Source: Frigoribacterium faeni
GTDB lineage: Bacteria > Actinomycetota > Actinomycetes > Actinomycetales > Microbacteriaceae
Reading direction: 5' to 3'
NCBI RefSeq assembly: GCF_007988805.1
Contig: NZ_BJUV01000028.1
Coordinates: 1 to 39,789 of the forward strand
Length of the DNA stretch: 39,789 nt
Shown here one piece after another: positions 1 through 8,257 of the stretch; position 1 is the first letter of the stretch; every line of letters starts with the position of its first letter. The notes below the pieces were generated by a model. The model had not been told where the DNA came from. It saw nothing but the letters and a program-made list of their open reading frames with translations, and made no database searches. Both the position numbers and the translations under genes were made by a program.

Positions 1-30
1 CCCCGGCCCCGGCCCCGCCCCCGCCCTACG

Positions 31-313
31 TGTGCAAATCGCGACACCGGCGACTTGAACAACCGAGAATCAGGTCGAGACGCCGCGCTTCCAGCGCCAT
101 CTGTCGGGTTCGGCCCCACCGCCCCCGCCTGACGGGCAGCACCCGGCGCCACATGTCGGGTTCGGCACCGCCCGGGCCGAGGAGGCGCGGCGCAGCACCA
201 TTCCCGACCTCAACCCCGTCATCACGCGTGCCAATCGCGACCACGGCGGCTCCAACAACCGAAATTCAGGTCGAAAGACCCCGCCCTCAGCGCGAACAGT
301 CGCGATTTGCACA
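31..313. repeat. Gene-free edge bounded by a 15-bp inverted repeat
   Basis: No gene is supported in the first 325 bases. TGTGCAAATCGCGAC at 31-45 is exactly complementary to 299-313. Inside, 41-81 and 237-277 form an ungapped direct repeat of about 41 bp with roughly 33 matches. A 13-bp direct repeat, TGTCGGGTTCGGC, lies at 102-114 and 154-166. One copy of the dispersed motif GGAGGCGCGG lies at 181-190. The layout resembles a small non-coding extragenic element or the decayed ends of an insertion. No transposase is present. The stretch lies just downstream of the LacI-type gene, so part of it may also serve as that gene's 3' end. Confidence 0.6.
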
Positions 314-325
314 CAGAAGCAGCGC

Positions 326-1324
326 TTAGCGCCAGACCGGGCGGGGGCGCAGGAGGCGCTGCCGCGGCTCGCTGTCGTCGAGCAGCAGCGACAGCGCGGC
401 GGACGCCACCTCCTCGAGCGGCTGCTGCACGCTCGAGAGCCCGAGCGCGGCGGCGACCGGGGTGTCGTCGTACCCCACCACGGGCACGCCCCGGCCCAGC
501 ACCGTGGACGCTCCCAGCGCGAGGGTGTCGCTCGCGCAGACCACGGCGTCGACGGCGACTCCGGACGCGAGCAGGGCTCGCACGCTGTCCGCCCCGAGCG
601 AGACGGAGTCCTCGACGCTCAGGCTGAGCGCCTCGATCTCGTCCGGGCCGAGTCGTCCGCGCTCGGTGAGCGCCTCGCGCCACCCGCGCCTCCGGTCGTT
701 GCCCGCTCCCGACTCCGCCGGCCAGCCCAGGAACGCGACGTTCGTCGCCCCACGGTCGAGCAGATCGCGGGTCACCGATGCGACGCCGTGACGGCCGTCG
801 ACGTCGACCCACCGGTGCCGCGGGTCGCCGCGGTCGTCGAGCCCCCAGGGCCGTCCGAAGGTGACGAACTCGCAGCCCGCGGCGATCAGCCACTCGGTGC
901 GGGGATCGTCGAAGAAGGTCGAGGTGAGGATGAAGCCGTCGACGTCGGCACCGTCGAGCAGCCGCCGGAGCTGCGCGATCTCGTCCTCGGGCCCGGCCGC
1001 CGTGTAGAGGAGGATCCGGTAGCCGCGCGCATCGGCCTGCTCGGTCACGGCGTGCAGGAACCGGTCGAGCACCGCCCCCGAGATGCCATTCGTGACCGGG
1101 TCGAGGCGGATGCCGATGGTCGAGCTCTTACGGGTGCGGAGCCGGCGGGCCGAGGCGTGCGGGCGGTAGCCCAGGTCGGCGATGGCCCGCTCGACGCGGC
1201 CGCGGGTGTCGGGCTTGACGACGTCGGGCGCGTTCAGGACGTTCGAGACGGTCTGCCGCGAGACACCGGCGGCGGTCGCCACGTCGGTGACCGTCGGGAG
1301 GCGCGGTGACGGCGAGCGCGTCAT
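326..1324 (-). CDS. LacI-family transcriptional repressor of the adjacent sugar operon
   Basis: The protein (about 332 aa, usual for the family) has an N-terminal helix-turn-helix (about residues 11-31, 'TVTDVATAAGVSRQTVSNVL'). It is followed by a hinge region with 'ASARRLRTRKS' and a periplasmic-binding-protein-like sensor domain from about residue 65 to the end. The hinge leucine is the residue that LacI proteins use to open a central CpG in their operator. The ATG at 1324 is chosen because GGAGG lies five bases upstream. A GTG at 1330 is in frame but overlaps that ribosome site. The gene is divergent from the ABC sugar operon and a matching operator lies between them, so it most likely represses that operon until a sugar binds. 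The inducing sugar cannot be read from sequence. Confidence 0.93.
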   Translation of the reverse strand: MTRSPSPRLPTVTDVATAAGVSRQTVSNVLNAPDVVKPDTRGRVERAIADLGYRPHASARRLRTRKSSTIGIRLDPVTNGISGAVLDRFLHAVTEQADARGYRILLYTAAGPEDEIAQLRRLLDGADVDGFILTSTFFDDPRTEWLIAAGCEFVTFGRPWGLDDRGDPRHRWVDVDGRHGVASVTRDLLDRGATNVAFLGWPAESGAGNDRRRGWREALTERGRLGPDEIEALSLSVEDSVSLGADSVRALLASGVAVDAVVCASDTLALGASTVLGRGVPVVGYDDTPVAAALGLSSVQQPLEEVASAALSLLLDDSEPRQRLLRPRPVWR

Positions 1325-1417
1325 CCTCACCTCCGACCGGCGCGGGACCGGCCCCGACCTGCCGACACGCTACCGCAGCCCCCGGCGGCCTCCGAGTCGA
1401 GGAGGCGCGGGTCGGTC

Positions 1418-1446
1418 TTGACAGGACGCCCATGCCGATTTAGCGT
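1418..1446 (+). promoter_or_regulatory. Promoter of the sugar ABC/glycosidase operon
   Basis: A consensus -35 box TTGACA (1418-1423) is followed after exactly 17 bases by TAGCGT (1441-1446), which fits the actinobacterial TAnnnT -10 pattern. Transcription would start near 1453, leaving a leader of about 118 bases before the binding-protein gene. The LacI-type operator begins within a few bases of the predicted start, so a bound repressor would block initiation or promoter clearance. Confidence 0.65.
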
Positions 1447-1458
1447 GTGACCACTGCG

Positions 1459-1474
1459 ATTTGATCGTTCAAAT
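1459..1474. promoter_or_regulatory. LacI-type operator
   Basis: The 16-mer ATTTGATCGTTCAAAT has perfect 6-bp arms (ATTTGA/TCAAAT) and a TCGT centre with the CpG typical of LacI-family sites. It stands out as an AT-rich palindrome in GC-rich DNA. It sits just downstream of the predicted -10 box and between the repressor gene and the operon it should control. Confidence 0.7.
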
Positions 1475-1570
1475 AGCTCGGGCACCGCACCCGACGATCA
1501 GCCGCACCACGAGCACGACCCGACGACCCGACCACCCCGCACCACATCGCAACGACGCGAGAGGCACATC

Positions 1571-2833
1571 ATGCAACGACGCACATCCCGACTGGCCACG
1601 ATCGGCGCGCTGGCCGCCGCCACGACGCTCGCCCTCACCGCCTGCGGCTCCGGCTTCAGCGACACCGGCGACGCGAACGGCGGAGGCGCCTCGGGCGAGC
1701 TGACCTCCAGCGACGACGCGCTCAGCGTCCTCATCGGCTCGAGCGGCGACGCCGAGACGCAGGCCGTCACCGACGCCGTCGCGTCGTGGTCCGCCGACTC
1801 GGGCACCGACGCCGAGGTGAGCGTCGCCAGCGACCTGCCGCAGCAGCTCAGCCAGGGCTTCGCGTCGGGTCAGCCCGCGGACGTCTTCTACGTGTCGACC
1901 GACACGCTCGCCGGGTTCGCCGGCAACGGCAGCCTGCTGGCCTACGGCGACCGCCTGTCGAACAAGGACGACTTCTTCCCGACGCTGGTGCAGAGCTTCA
2001 CGATCGACGACCAGTTCTACTGCGCGCCGAAGGACTTCTCGACGCTCGGCCTGGTCATCAACACGCAGATGTGGGACGACGCCGGCCTCACCGACGCGGA
2101 CATCCCCACCGACTGGGACTCCCTCACCGCCGCGGCGGCGGCCCTCACCACCGACGACCACGTCGGACTCGCCTTCAGCCCCGAGTTCGCCCGGGTCGGG
2201 GCCTTCATGGCCCAGGCCGGCGGCGCCCTGACGAACGCCGACGGCACCGAGGCCACGGTCGACTCCCCCGAGAACGAGGAGGCGCTGACCTACGTCAAGG
2301 AGCTCCTCACCAGCGGCGACGCCGCGTTCTCCAGCGACCTCGGCGCCGGCTGGGGCGGCGAGGCCTTCGGCACCGGCCAGGCCGCGATGACGATCGAGGG
2401 CAACTGGATCGCGGGCGCCATGACCAACGACTACCCCGACGTCGACTACCGCATCGCCGAGCTGCCCGCCGGCCCGGGAGGCCAGGGCACCCTGCAGTTC
2501 ACGAACTGCTGGGGCATCGCCGCCGACAGCCCCAACCAGGAGGCGGCGGTCGCGCTGGTCGAGCAGCTCACCAGCACCGACCAGCAGCTGGCCTTCGCCG
2601 ACGCGTTCGGCGTGATGCCGTCCATCCAGTCGGCGGCCGACCAGTGGAAGACCGACAACCCCGACGACGCGGCGTTCCTCGACTCGGCCGACTTCGCGCA
2701 GGGCGTGCCGAACCAGGACGGCTCCGCCGCGGTGATCGCCGACTTCAACTCGCAGCTCTCGGGCCTCGCGACGGCCGACCCGGCGACGATCCTCGAGTCC
2801 GCTCAGGCGAACCTCGAGGCCATCCTCGACTAG
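1571..2833 (+). CDS. Sugar ABC transporter substrate-binding lipoprotein (CUT1/MalE type)
   Basis: This 420-aa protein begins with a lipoprotein signal peptide: 'RR' near the start, a hydrophobic stretch and the lipobox L22-T-A-C25. A Gly/Ser-rich linker follows. The rest is a family 1 extracellular solute-binding protein, with features such as 'ADVFYVSTDTLAGFAG', a 'YGDRLSNKDDFFP' segment and a C-terminal 'GVMPSIQSA' region. It should be anchored outside the membrane and pass a carbohydrate to the two permeases encoded next. It is the first gene of the operon under the promoter at 1418. The ligand is not identifiable; oligosaccharides or glucosides are likely given the downstream glycosidase. 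Confidence 0.93.
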   Translation: MQRRTSRLATIGALAAATTLALTACGSGFSDTGDANGGGASGELTSSDDALSVLIGSSGDAETQAVTDAVASWSADSGTDAEVSVASDLPQQLSQGFASGQPADVFYVSTDTLAGFAGNGSLLAYGDRLSNKDDFFPTLVQSFTIDDQFYCAPKDFSTLGLVINTQMWDDAGLTDADIPTDWDSLTAAAAALTTDDHVGLAFSPEFARVGAFMAQAGGALTNADGTEATVDSPENEEALTYVKELLTSGDAAFSSDLGAGWGGEAFGTGQAAMTIEGNWIAGAMTNDYPDVDYRIAELPAGPGGQGTLQFTNCWGIAADSPNQEAAVALVEQLTSTDQQLAFADAFGVMPSIQSAADQWKTDNPDDAAFLDSADFAQGVPNQDGSAAVIADFNSQLSGLATADPATILESAQANLEAILD

Positions 2834-2842
2834 GCGGATCCC

Positions 2843-3898
2843 GTGTCGTCCATCTCGAAGAGCGAGGGCCGCGCCGGCTGGCTGTTCGTCTCGCCGATCC
2901 TGATCATCCTCGGGCTGTTCCTCGCGATCCCCGTGCTGATGGCCCTGTGGGTCAGCGTGTCGGACTGGTCGGGCCGCGGATCGCCCTTCTCGAACCAGGT
3001 CGGGTTCGTCGGTCTCGACAACTACTCAGAGCTCCTCGCTGGGGGTGGACTCGCCGAGCGCGACTTCGGCCTGAGCCTGCGCAACAACGCCTGGTACGTG
3101 GTGCTCGTGGTGCCGATCCAGACCGCCGTGGCCCTGCTGCTCGCGGTGCTGGTCAACCGGCAGGTGCTGCGCGGCCGGGGGTTCTTCCGCACCGCGTTCT
3201 ACTTCCCGTCGGTGACGAGCTCGGTGGCGATCACGGTGCTCTGGCTGTTCCTGTTCTCGCAGAGCGGGGCCGTCAACAAGCTGCTGTCGTTCGTCGGCAT
3301 CACCGGGCCCGCCTGGTTCAACGACGCGAGCGGGGTGCTGCACAACCTGCTCGGCCTGTTCGGCGTGACGCAGGGCCCCGCGGTGCTGGTCGACAACACG
3401 GCGCTCGGGGTGAGCTGGTGGGACTGGCTGGCCGGCCCCTCCGTCGCGATGTCGGCGTTCGTGCTCATGGCCGTCTTCACCACCAGCGGCACGTTCATGC
3501 TGCTGTTCCTCGCGGCGCTGCAGAACCTCGGCGGCGACGTGCAGGAGGCCGCGATGATGGACGGGGCGAACGGCTGGCAGCGCTTCTGGCGGGTCACCCT
3601 GCCGCAGCTGCGACCGACGCTGTTCACCGTGCTGACGCTGGGACTGATCGGCACCTGGCAGGTCTTCGACCAGATCTACACCGGCACCCAGGGCGGGCCG
3701 CAGAAGACCACGCTGACCCCGGCCTACCTGTCGTACACCTCGGCGTTCGGCGACCAGCAGTGGGGACGCGGTGCGGCCATCGCGTTCGTGCTGTTCGTCA
3801 TCATCGTCGCGCTGACGATCCTGCAGCGCATCGTGCTGCGCGAGCGCGAGGTCTCGGCCCGCCGCATGAGGCTCTACACGACGGGAGACCCGCGATGA
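2843..3898 (+). CDS. Sugar ABC transporter permease (MalF-like)
   Basis: This is an inner-membrane permease of the CUT1 carbohydrate family, 351 aa, with an 'EAAMMDGANGWQRFWRVTLP' coupling (EAA) loop near residues 234-253 that would contact a transport ATPase. It starts at GTG 2843, nine bases after the binding-protein stop. It is longer than typical MalF-like permeases (about 300 aa). The extra length lies around residues 150-205, between 'VLWLFLFSQSGAVNKLL' and 'SVAMSAFVLMAVFTTSG', where many relatives have a short loop. That insert is probably extracytoplasmic and could touch the binding protein. The gene overlaps the next one by four bases (ATGA), so the two are translationally coupled. 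Confidence 0.93.
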   Translation: MSSISKSEGRAGWLFVSPILIILGLFLAIPVLMALWVSVSDWSGRGSPFSNQVGFVGLDNYSELLAGGGLAERDFGLSLRNNAWYVVLVVPIQTAVALLLAVLVNRQVLRGRGFFRTAFYFPSVTSSVAITVLWLFLFSQSGAVNKLLSFVGITGPAWFNDASGVLHNLLGLFGVTQGPAVLVDNTALGVSWWDWLAGPSVAMSAFVLMAVFTTSGTFMLLFLAALQNLGGDVQEAAMMDGANGWQRFWRVTLPQLRPTLFTVLTLGLIGTWQVFDQIYTGTQGGPQKTTLTPAYLSYTSAFGDQQWGRGAAIAFVLFVIIVALTILQRIVLREREVSARRMRLYTTGDPR

Positions 3899-4818
3899 CC
3901 ACGACGGCACCGATCGCCGACGCGACGTCCGCGTCTCCGCTCGCCGCGCCTCCCACCGGGCCCCGACCCGCGGGGAAGGCTCCGCGGAGCACCCGCCGGG
4001 TGGCCGGCACCTCGCTGCTCTACGCCTCGCTGATCGCGATCGCGGCGATCTACATCCTGCCGTTCCTCATCAACGTGGCGACGTCGTTCAAGACCGATCC
4101 CGAGGCCGCGGCGGACCCGCTGTCGCTGATCCCGCAGACCTGGACGACGGCGGCCTACCAGCAGCTGTTCCTCAACAGCGACTTCCCGACCTGGTTCGCC
4201 AACTCGGCCGTGGTGACCGTCTTCGTGACGCTCGGCCGGGTGTTCTTCAACTCGCTCGCCGGGTACGCGCTGGCACGGCTGCGGTTCCGGGGCCGGTCGG
4301 TGATCTTCGTCCTGCTGATCGGCGTGATGGCCGTGCCGAACGTGGTGCTGCTGATCCCGAAGTTCCTCGTGATCAATCAGCTCGGCATGTACGACTCGTA
4401 CTCGGGCATGATCGTGCCGCTGCTGACCGACGCCGCCGGGGTCTTCATCATGAAGAACTTCTTCGAGTCGATCCCGCGCAGCGTCGAGGAGCAGGCCCGC
4501 ATCGACGGCGCCGGCACGTTCCGCGTGTTCTGGTCGATCGTGCTGCCGATGGCGCGGCCCGCCCTGGTGACGATCATCATCCTGTCGTTCCAGGGTTCGT
4601 GGAACGAGCTCTCGCACTTCATCATCTCGACGCAGTCGCCCGAGCTGACGACGTTGACGAAGGGCGTCGCCAGCCTGGCGTCCGGCCAGCTGAGCCAGGG
4701 GTCGCAGTACCCGATCAAGCTGGCGGCCGCCGCGGTGATGACCATCCCGGTCGCGGTGATGTTCTTCGTCTTCCAGCGCCGCATCATGAACGCCAGCGCC
4801 GGGGCGGTCAAGGAATGA
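3895..4818 (+). CDS. Sugar ABC transporter permease (MalG-like)
   Basis: This is the second membrane subunit of the importer, 307 aa. A Pro/Ala-rich cytoplasmic N-terminus is followed by a first membrane helix at about residues 39-62. The family EAA loop 'EEQARIDGAGTFRVFWSIVL' lies near residue 198. The start ATG at 3895 overlaps the stop of the MalF-like gene (ATGA), and the stop overlaps the ATG of the next gene in the same way. No ATP-binding subunit is encoded here. As in many actinobacterial CUT1 systems, a shared ATPase (MsiK-type) encoded elsewhere would have to energise it; this is inferred from the family. Confidence 0.93.
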   Translation: MTTTAPIADATSASPLAAPPTGPRPAGKAPRSTRRVAGTSLLYASLIAIAAIYILPFLINVATSFKTDPEAAADPLSLIPQTWTTAAYQQLFLNSDFPTWFANSAVVTVFVTLGRVFFNSLAGYALARLRFRGRSVIFVLLIGVMAVPNVVLLIPKFLVINQLGMYDSYSGMIVPLLTDAAGVFIMKNFFESIPRSVEEQARIDGAGTFRVFWSIVLPMARPALVTIIILSFQGSWNELSHFIISTQSPELTTLTKGVASLASGQLSQGSQYPIKLAAAAVMTIPVAVMFFVFQRRIMNASAGAVKE

Positions 4819-6836
4819 CGCCGCCCGCAGCACCCCGCACGACCGCCCTCACCGATCAGGACCCCATGACCGACACCGCCACGTCGACCGACGCCCCCTC
4901 CCCCTCCGACACCGCGCCGACGGCGTTCCGTCAGCCCCTGCCGGCGGGCGAGACCGTCGTGCTGCGCGCGCCGGCGCAGGCCTGGTCGGCGGCCGACGGG
5001 CGGATGGGGGCCGCGCCGATCCACGGCGTCTACCTCGGCGACACGCGCCTGGTCTCCGCGGCGACGGCGGCCGTCGACGGCGCGGTCGCCGAGCACATCG
5101 CGACCGTGCCGCTCGGCGCCTCGTCGGTCCGCTTCGAGTCGCTGCTGCGCGATCTCGACGACCCGGGGGCCGACCCCGACGTGCGGCTCGCCGTGCGGCG
5201 CGACGTGACGCGGTCCGGTGTCACGGAGGGCATCACGGTCACCTCGCGGCTGGCCCGGCCGCTCGAGCTCACGATCCGGGTCCGTCTGACGCCGGACGCC
5301 TCGTCGATGGACGTCGTCAAGTCGGGCCGCCCGGCGACTCCCCCGCAGACGGTCGAGCTCGAGCAGCCGGACGACGGGGGCGTGCCGACCCGCGCCTCCT
5401 GGTCCGGAGGCGGTGCGCACGTCTCGCTCGACGCTCGCGGCGGCCACGTGGCTCGGCGGGGCGACCGCCTCGAGCTGGTCTGGCGGGTGACCGTGCCGGC
5501 CCGCGCCTCCTCGACGGTGGGCTTCGAGCTGAGCGCGACGCTCGACGACGCGGTGGTGGCCGGGGTCGACGGCGAGCAGGCCTGGGCGCCGATCGAGCCC
5601 GCTCCGCGAGACGACCGCCTCGCCCGCTGGCTCGACCGGGCGCAGGGCGACCTGTCGGCGCTGCGGCTGACGACCGCCGACTCCCCCGACGACGTCTTCC
5701 TCGCCGCCGGGGCCCCCTGGTTCTTCACGCTGTTCGGGCGGGACTCGCTCTGGGCCGCGCGCTTCACCCTGCCGCTCGACCGGTCGATCGCGGCGGGGAC
5801 GCTGCGGGTGCTCGCACGCCTGCAGGGCACGACCTCGGTGGCCGACACGGCCGAGCAGCCCGGCAAGATCATGCACGAGCTGCGGCAGCACACGCTCACG
5901 ATCCCCGACGAGGGCGTCAGCCTGCCTCCTCTCTACTACGGCACGGTCGACGCGACGCCGCTCTGGGTCTGCCTGCTGCACGACGCGTGGCGCTGGGGTC
6001 TGCCCGACGCCGAGGTCGAGGCGCTGCTGCCGAACCTCGAGGCGGCCCTGGCCTGGATGCGCGACTTCGGCGACAGCGACGGCGACGACCTGCTCGAGTA
6101 CGTCGACGAGACCGGGCACGGGCTGGCGAACCAGGGCTGGAAGGACTCGGGCGACAGCGTCCAGTGGCGCGACGGCTCGCTCGCCGAGGGGCCGATCGCC
6201 CTCTGCGAGGTGCAGGCCTACGCGTACGAGGCGGCGATGCACGGCGCCGACCTGCTCGACCACTTCGGGCGGCCGGGGGCCGACGGGTGGCGGGAGTGGG
6301 CGGGGCGTCTGCGCGACCGGTTCCGCGCCTCCTTCTGGGTGTCCGACGCGGCGGGCGACTACCCGGCGATCGCGCTCGACGCGGCGAAGCGCCCGGTCGA
6401 TACGGTCACCAGCAATCTGGGGCACCTGCTCGGCACCGGGCTGCTGACGTCCGCCGAGGAGGCGCGGGTCGCGTCCCGACTCGTCTCACCCGAGCTGTCG
6501 AGCGGCTTCGGCCTCCGCACGATGTCGAGCGACAGCGCCGGCTTCTGGCCGCTGAGCTACCACGGGGGCAGCGTCTGGACGCACGACACCGCCATCGCCG
6601 TCTCCGGTCTCGCCCGCGCCGGCTTCGCGGCCGAGGCGCAGCAGCTCGCCGACGGGCTGCTCGCGGCGGCGCCGGCCTTCGACTACCGGATGCCCGAGCT
6701 GCACTCGGGCGACTCGGCGGCCGACGTGCCCGCGCCGGTGCCGTACCCGGCGTCGTGCCGGCCGCAGGCCTGGTCCGCGGCGGCGGCGGTGGCGGTCTGG
6801 GCGGCGACGCACGGGGTGGTGGCGCCGGGGGCGTGA
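4815..6836 (+). CDS. Amylo-alpha-1,6-glucosidase / glycogen-debranching-like glycoside hydrolase
   Basis: The predicted protein (673 aa) has an N-terminal debranching-enzyme-type domain (about residues 45-230). A six-hairpin (alpha/alpha)6 catalytic domain with the family signature 'FFTLFGRDSLWAA' follows near residue 300, then 'EQPGKIMHELR'. No signal peptide is seen, so it should act in the cytoplasm on the sugar brought in by the ABC importer. ATG 4815 overlaps the upstream stop (ATGA) but its AAGGA is too close to be a normal ribosome site. ATG 4866, with AGGA four bases upstream, is an in-frame alternative that removes 17 residues. Several copies of the dispersed CCGCGCCTCC motif lie within the coding sequence, giving 'RASS'/'RAS' segments. 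Confidence 0.88.
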   Translation: MTPPAAPRTTALTDQDPMTDTATSTDAPSPSDTAPTAFRQPLPAGETVVLRAPAQAWSAADGRMGAAPIHGVYLGDTRLVSAATAAVDGAVAEHIATVPLGASSVRFESLLRDLDDPGADPDVRLAVRRDVTRSGVTEGITVTSRLARPLELTIRVRLTPDASSMDVVKSGRPATPPQTVELEQPDDGGVPTRASWSGGGAHVSLDARGGHVARRGDRLELVWRVTVPARASSTVGFELSATLDDAVVAGVDGEQAWAPIEPAPRDDRLARWLDRAQGDLSALRLTTADSPDDVFLAAGAPWFFTLFGRDSLWAARFTLPLDRSIAAGTLRVLARLQGTTSVADTAEQPGKIMHELRQHTLTIPDEGVSLPPLYYGTVDATPLWVCLLHDAWRWGLPDAEVEALLPNLEAALAWMRDFGDSDGDDLLEYVDETGHGLANQGWKDSGDSVQWRDGSLAEGPIALCEVQAYAYEAAMHGADLLDHFGRPGADGWREWAGRLRDRFRASFWVSDAAGDYPAIALDAAKRPVDTVTSNLGHLLGTGLLTSAEEARVASRLVSPELSSGFGLRTMSSDSAGFWPLSYHGGSVWTHDTAIAVSGLARAGFAAEAQQLADGLLAAAPAFDYRMPELHSGDSAADVPAPVPYPASCRPQAWSAAAAVAVWAATHGVVAPGA

Positions 6837-6847
6837 GACCCGCGACA

Positions 6848-6862
6848 CCCCCCGAACGGGGG
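6848..6862 (+). terminator. Possible GC hairpin after the sugar operon
   Basis: CCCCC (6849-6853) and GGGGG (6858-6862) flank a GAAC loop just after the glycosidase stop. There is no run of T, so termination here is only a guess. Confidence 0.25.
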
Positions 6863-6896
6863 AGCGCTCGCGATCGAGCCCGACTCATCATCCGGT

Positions 6897-6902
6897 TAGG
6901 CT
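6897..6902 (+). promoter_or_regulatory. -10 box (TAGGCT) for the LCP gene
   Basis: TAGGCT matches the TAnnnT pattern and the same hexamer is found before the ABC exporter, purD and an acyltransferase gene in this window. The leader here would be about 50 bases and contains a clear ribosome site. No good -35 box was seen. Confidence 0.4.
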
Positions 6903-6957
6903 CGTCGGACGCCAACACCGGGCGGCACACCGATCGCCGCCCATGGGAGCCATCACC

Positions 6958-8010
6958 ATGACCGACATCTTCGACCTCGGCCCTGACGAGAAGACTCAGC
7001 ACGACGACCCGAGCACGCGGCCGCGCAAGAAGAAGCGCCTGTCGCGCCCCGTCAAGACCCTGATCATCGTCGCGTCGATCCTGGTCGGCCTGCTCGTGAT
7101 CGTCGGCGTGGTGGCCGGCGTCTACGCGATGAACCTCGCGCGCACGTTCGACGACCGCACGACGACGCTGCCGCAGGCGTTCCCGGAGGAGTCCACTCGT
7201 CCGACCGTCTCCGCCACCGGCGCGATGAACATCCTGCTGATGGGCTCCGACTCGCGCGGCGACGAGACGAACCTCGACGACGCCTCCTCGACCGACCAGC
7301 GCACCGACACGATGATGCTGATGCACATCGACGCCGACCGGAAGAACGTCTACGTGATGTCGATCATGCGCGACCTCTGGGTGCCGATCCCGGGCAACGG
7401 CGACGCCAAGATCAACGCGGCGTTCGCCTACGGCGGCTCGCCGCTGACGGTGCAGACCATTGAGCAGCTGACCGGCGCGCGCATCGACCACGTCGCGATC
7501 ATCGACTTCGAGGGCTTCGCCGGCATGACCGAGGCCATCGGCGGGGTCGACGTGGTCAGCGACAAGGCCTTCACGGCCCGCGGCACGCAGATCCAGGTCG
7601 GCACGAACCACCTCGAGGGCGAGGACGCCCTCAACTTCGTGCGCGAGCGCTACTCGTTCACCGACGGCGACTACACCCGGGTCGAGAACCAGCAGCGCTT
7701 CCTCCAGGCGGTCGCCGACAAGCTGATCTCGCGCGACACGCTGACGAACCCGACGGCGATCACGAACTTCGTCGGCTCCGTCTCGGACTACCTCACGGTC
7801 GACGACACCCTCGACGCCGGCGCCATCGCCTCGCTCGGCGTGAGCCTGCGCGACGTGAAGAACGAGAACATCCACTTCTTCACGATCCCCACGTCGGGCA
7901 CCGGGACGATCGGCGGCCAGTCGGTGGTCCTGCAGGCCGAGGGCAAGATGCCGGGTCTTCGCGACGCCCTCGCGAACGACACGCTCGGGGCGTACCTGCC
8001 GACCCTGTGA
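6958..8010 (+). CDS. LytR-CpsA-Psr (LCP) family cell-wall glycopolymer ligase
   Basis: LCP proteins transfer lipid-linked glycopolymers onto peptidoglycan outside the membrane. This 350-aa protein has a basic N-terminus, one membrane helix at about residues 33-57 and an extracytoplasmic LCP domain from about residue 89. That domain includes 'MNILLMGSDSRG', the Arg/Asp-containing 'DQRTDTMMLMHID', 'SIMRDLWVPIPG' and 'INAAFAYGG'. The ATG at 6958 is preferred because GGGAG lies eight bases upstream; an ATG at 6943 is in frame but lacks this. The gene sits directly before the polysaccharide cluster, suggesting it attaches that polymer, or another one, to the wall. Confidence 0.92.
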   Translation: MTDIFDLGPDEKTQHDDPSTRPRKKKRLSRPVKTLIIVASILVGLLVIVGVVAGVYAMNLARTFDDRTTTLPQAFPEESTRPTVSATGAMNILLMGSDSRGDETNLDDASSTDQRTDTMMLMHIDADRKNVYVMSIMRDLWVPIPGNGDAKINAAFAYGGSPLTVQTIEQLTGARIDHVAIIDFEGFAGMTEAIGGVDVVSDKAFTARGTQIQVGTNHLEGEDALNFVRERYSFTDGDYTRVENQQRFLQAVADKLISRDTLTNPTAITNFVGSVSDYLTVDDTLDAGAIASLGVSLRDVKNENIHFFTIPTSGTGTIGGQSVVLQAEGKMPGLRDALANDTLGAYLPTL

Positions 8011-8020
8011 GACGAGTGAC

Positions 8021-8061
8021 ACCCCCAGCTCGGAGCGGAGAATCGGAAGACCCGTGGGGGT
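8021..8061 (+). terminator. Possible terminator hairpin after the LCP gene
   Basis: ACCCCCA (8021-8027) pairs with TGGGGGT (8055-8061) across a 27-base loop, shortly after the LCP stop codon. No T-run follows, so this is weak support for separating LCP transcription from the polysaccharide cluster. Confidence 0.3.
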
Positions 8062-8109
8062 ACGGCCCACAACCGGGGACCAGCCAATGCATACCCACGA
8101 GTATCCATC

Positions 8110-8137
8110 TTGTAAACCGACGACTGTTCACTACTAT
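8110..8137 (+). promoter_or_regulatory. Candidate promoter of the exopolysaccharide cluster
   Basis: TTGTAA (8110-8115), a 16-base spacer and TACTAT (8132-8137) form a reasonable sigma-70-type promoter in an AT-rich island. An inverted repeat ATAC(8091-8094)/GTAT(8101-8104) just upstream could be part of a regulator site. The leader to the TTG start at 8258 would be about 115 bases and contains a hairpin over the ribosome site. Confidence 0.5.
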
Positions 8138-8225
8138 GTATGAACCGAGGGTTTCCGCGCCGCCCACAACCCGGCTGGTCGCACGGATCCTGGTGACCGC
8201 GCAGGCCCCGCAACCTGCCGACCCG

Positions 8226-8248
8226 CCCTCGAAGACTGCCCGAGGGGG
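8226..8248 (+). promoter_or_regulatory. Hairpin covering the ribosome binding site of the first polysaccharide gene
   Basis: CCCTCG (8226-8231) pairs with CGAGGG (8241-8246) across a 9-base loop. The right arm contains the only good Shine-Dalgarno sequence (GAGGGGG, 8242-8248), nine bases before the TTG start. Folding would hide the ribosome site, which could keep translation low or make it conditional. Confidence 0.4.
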
Positions 8249-8257
8249 ACCGGACTG

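Noticed and set aside
1786-3894. Extension of the MalG-like gene far upstream as one long open frame
   Set aside because: The frame is a GC-rich shadow of the binding-protein and MalF genes with Arg/Pro/His-rich nonsense protein. The real start at 3895 overlaps the previous stop.
4377-6425. A 682-codon minus-strand open frame opposite the permease and glycosidase genes
   Set aside because: It is an Arg/Pro/Gly-rich antisense shadow of clearly coding plus-strand genes, with no domain.
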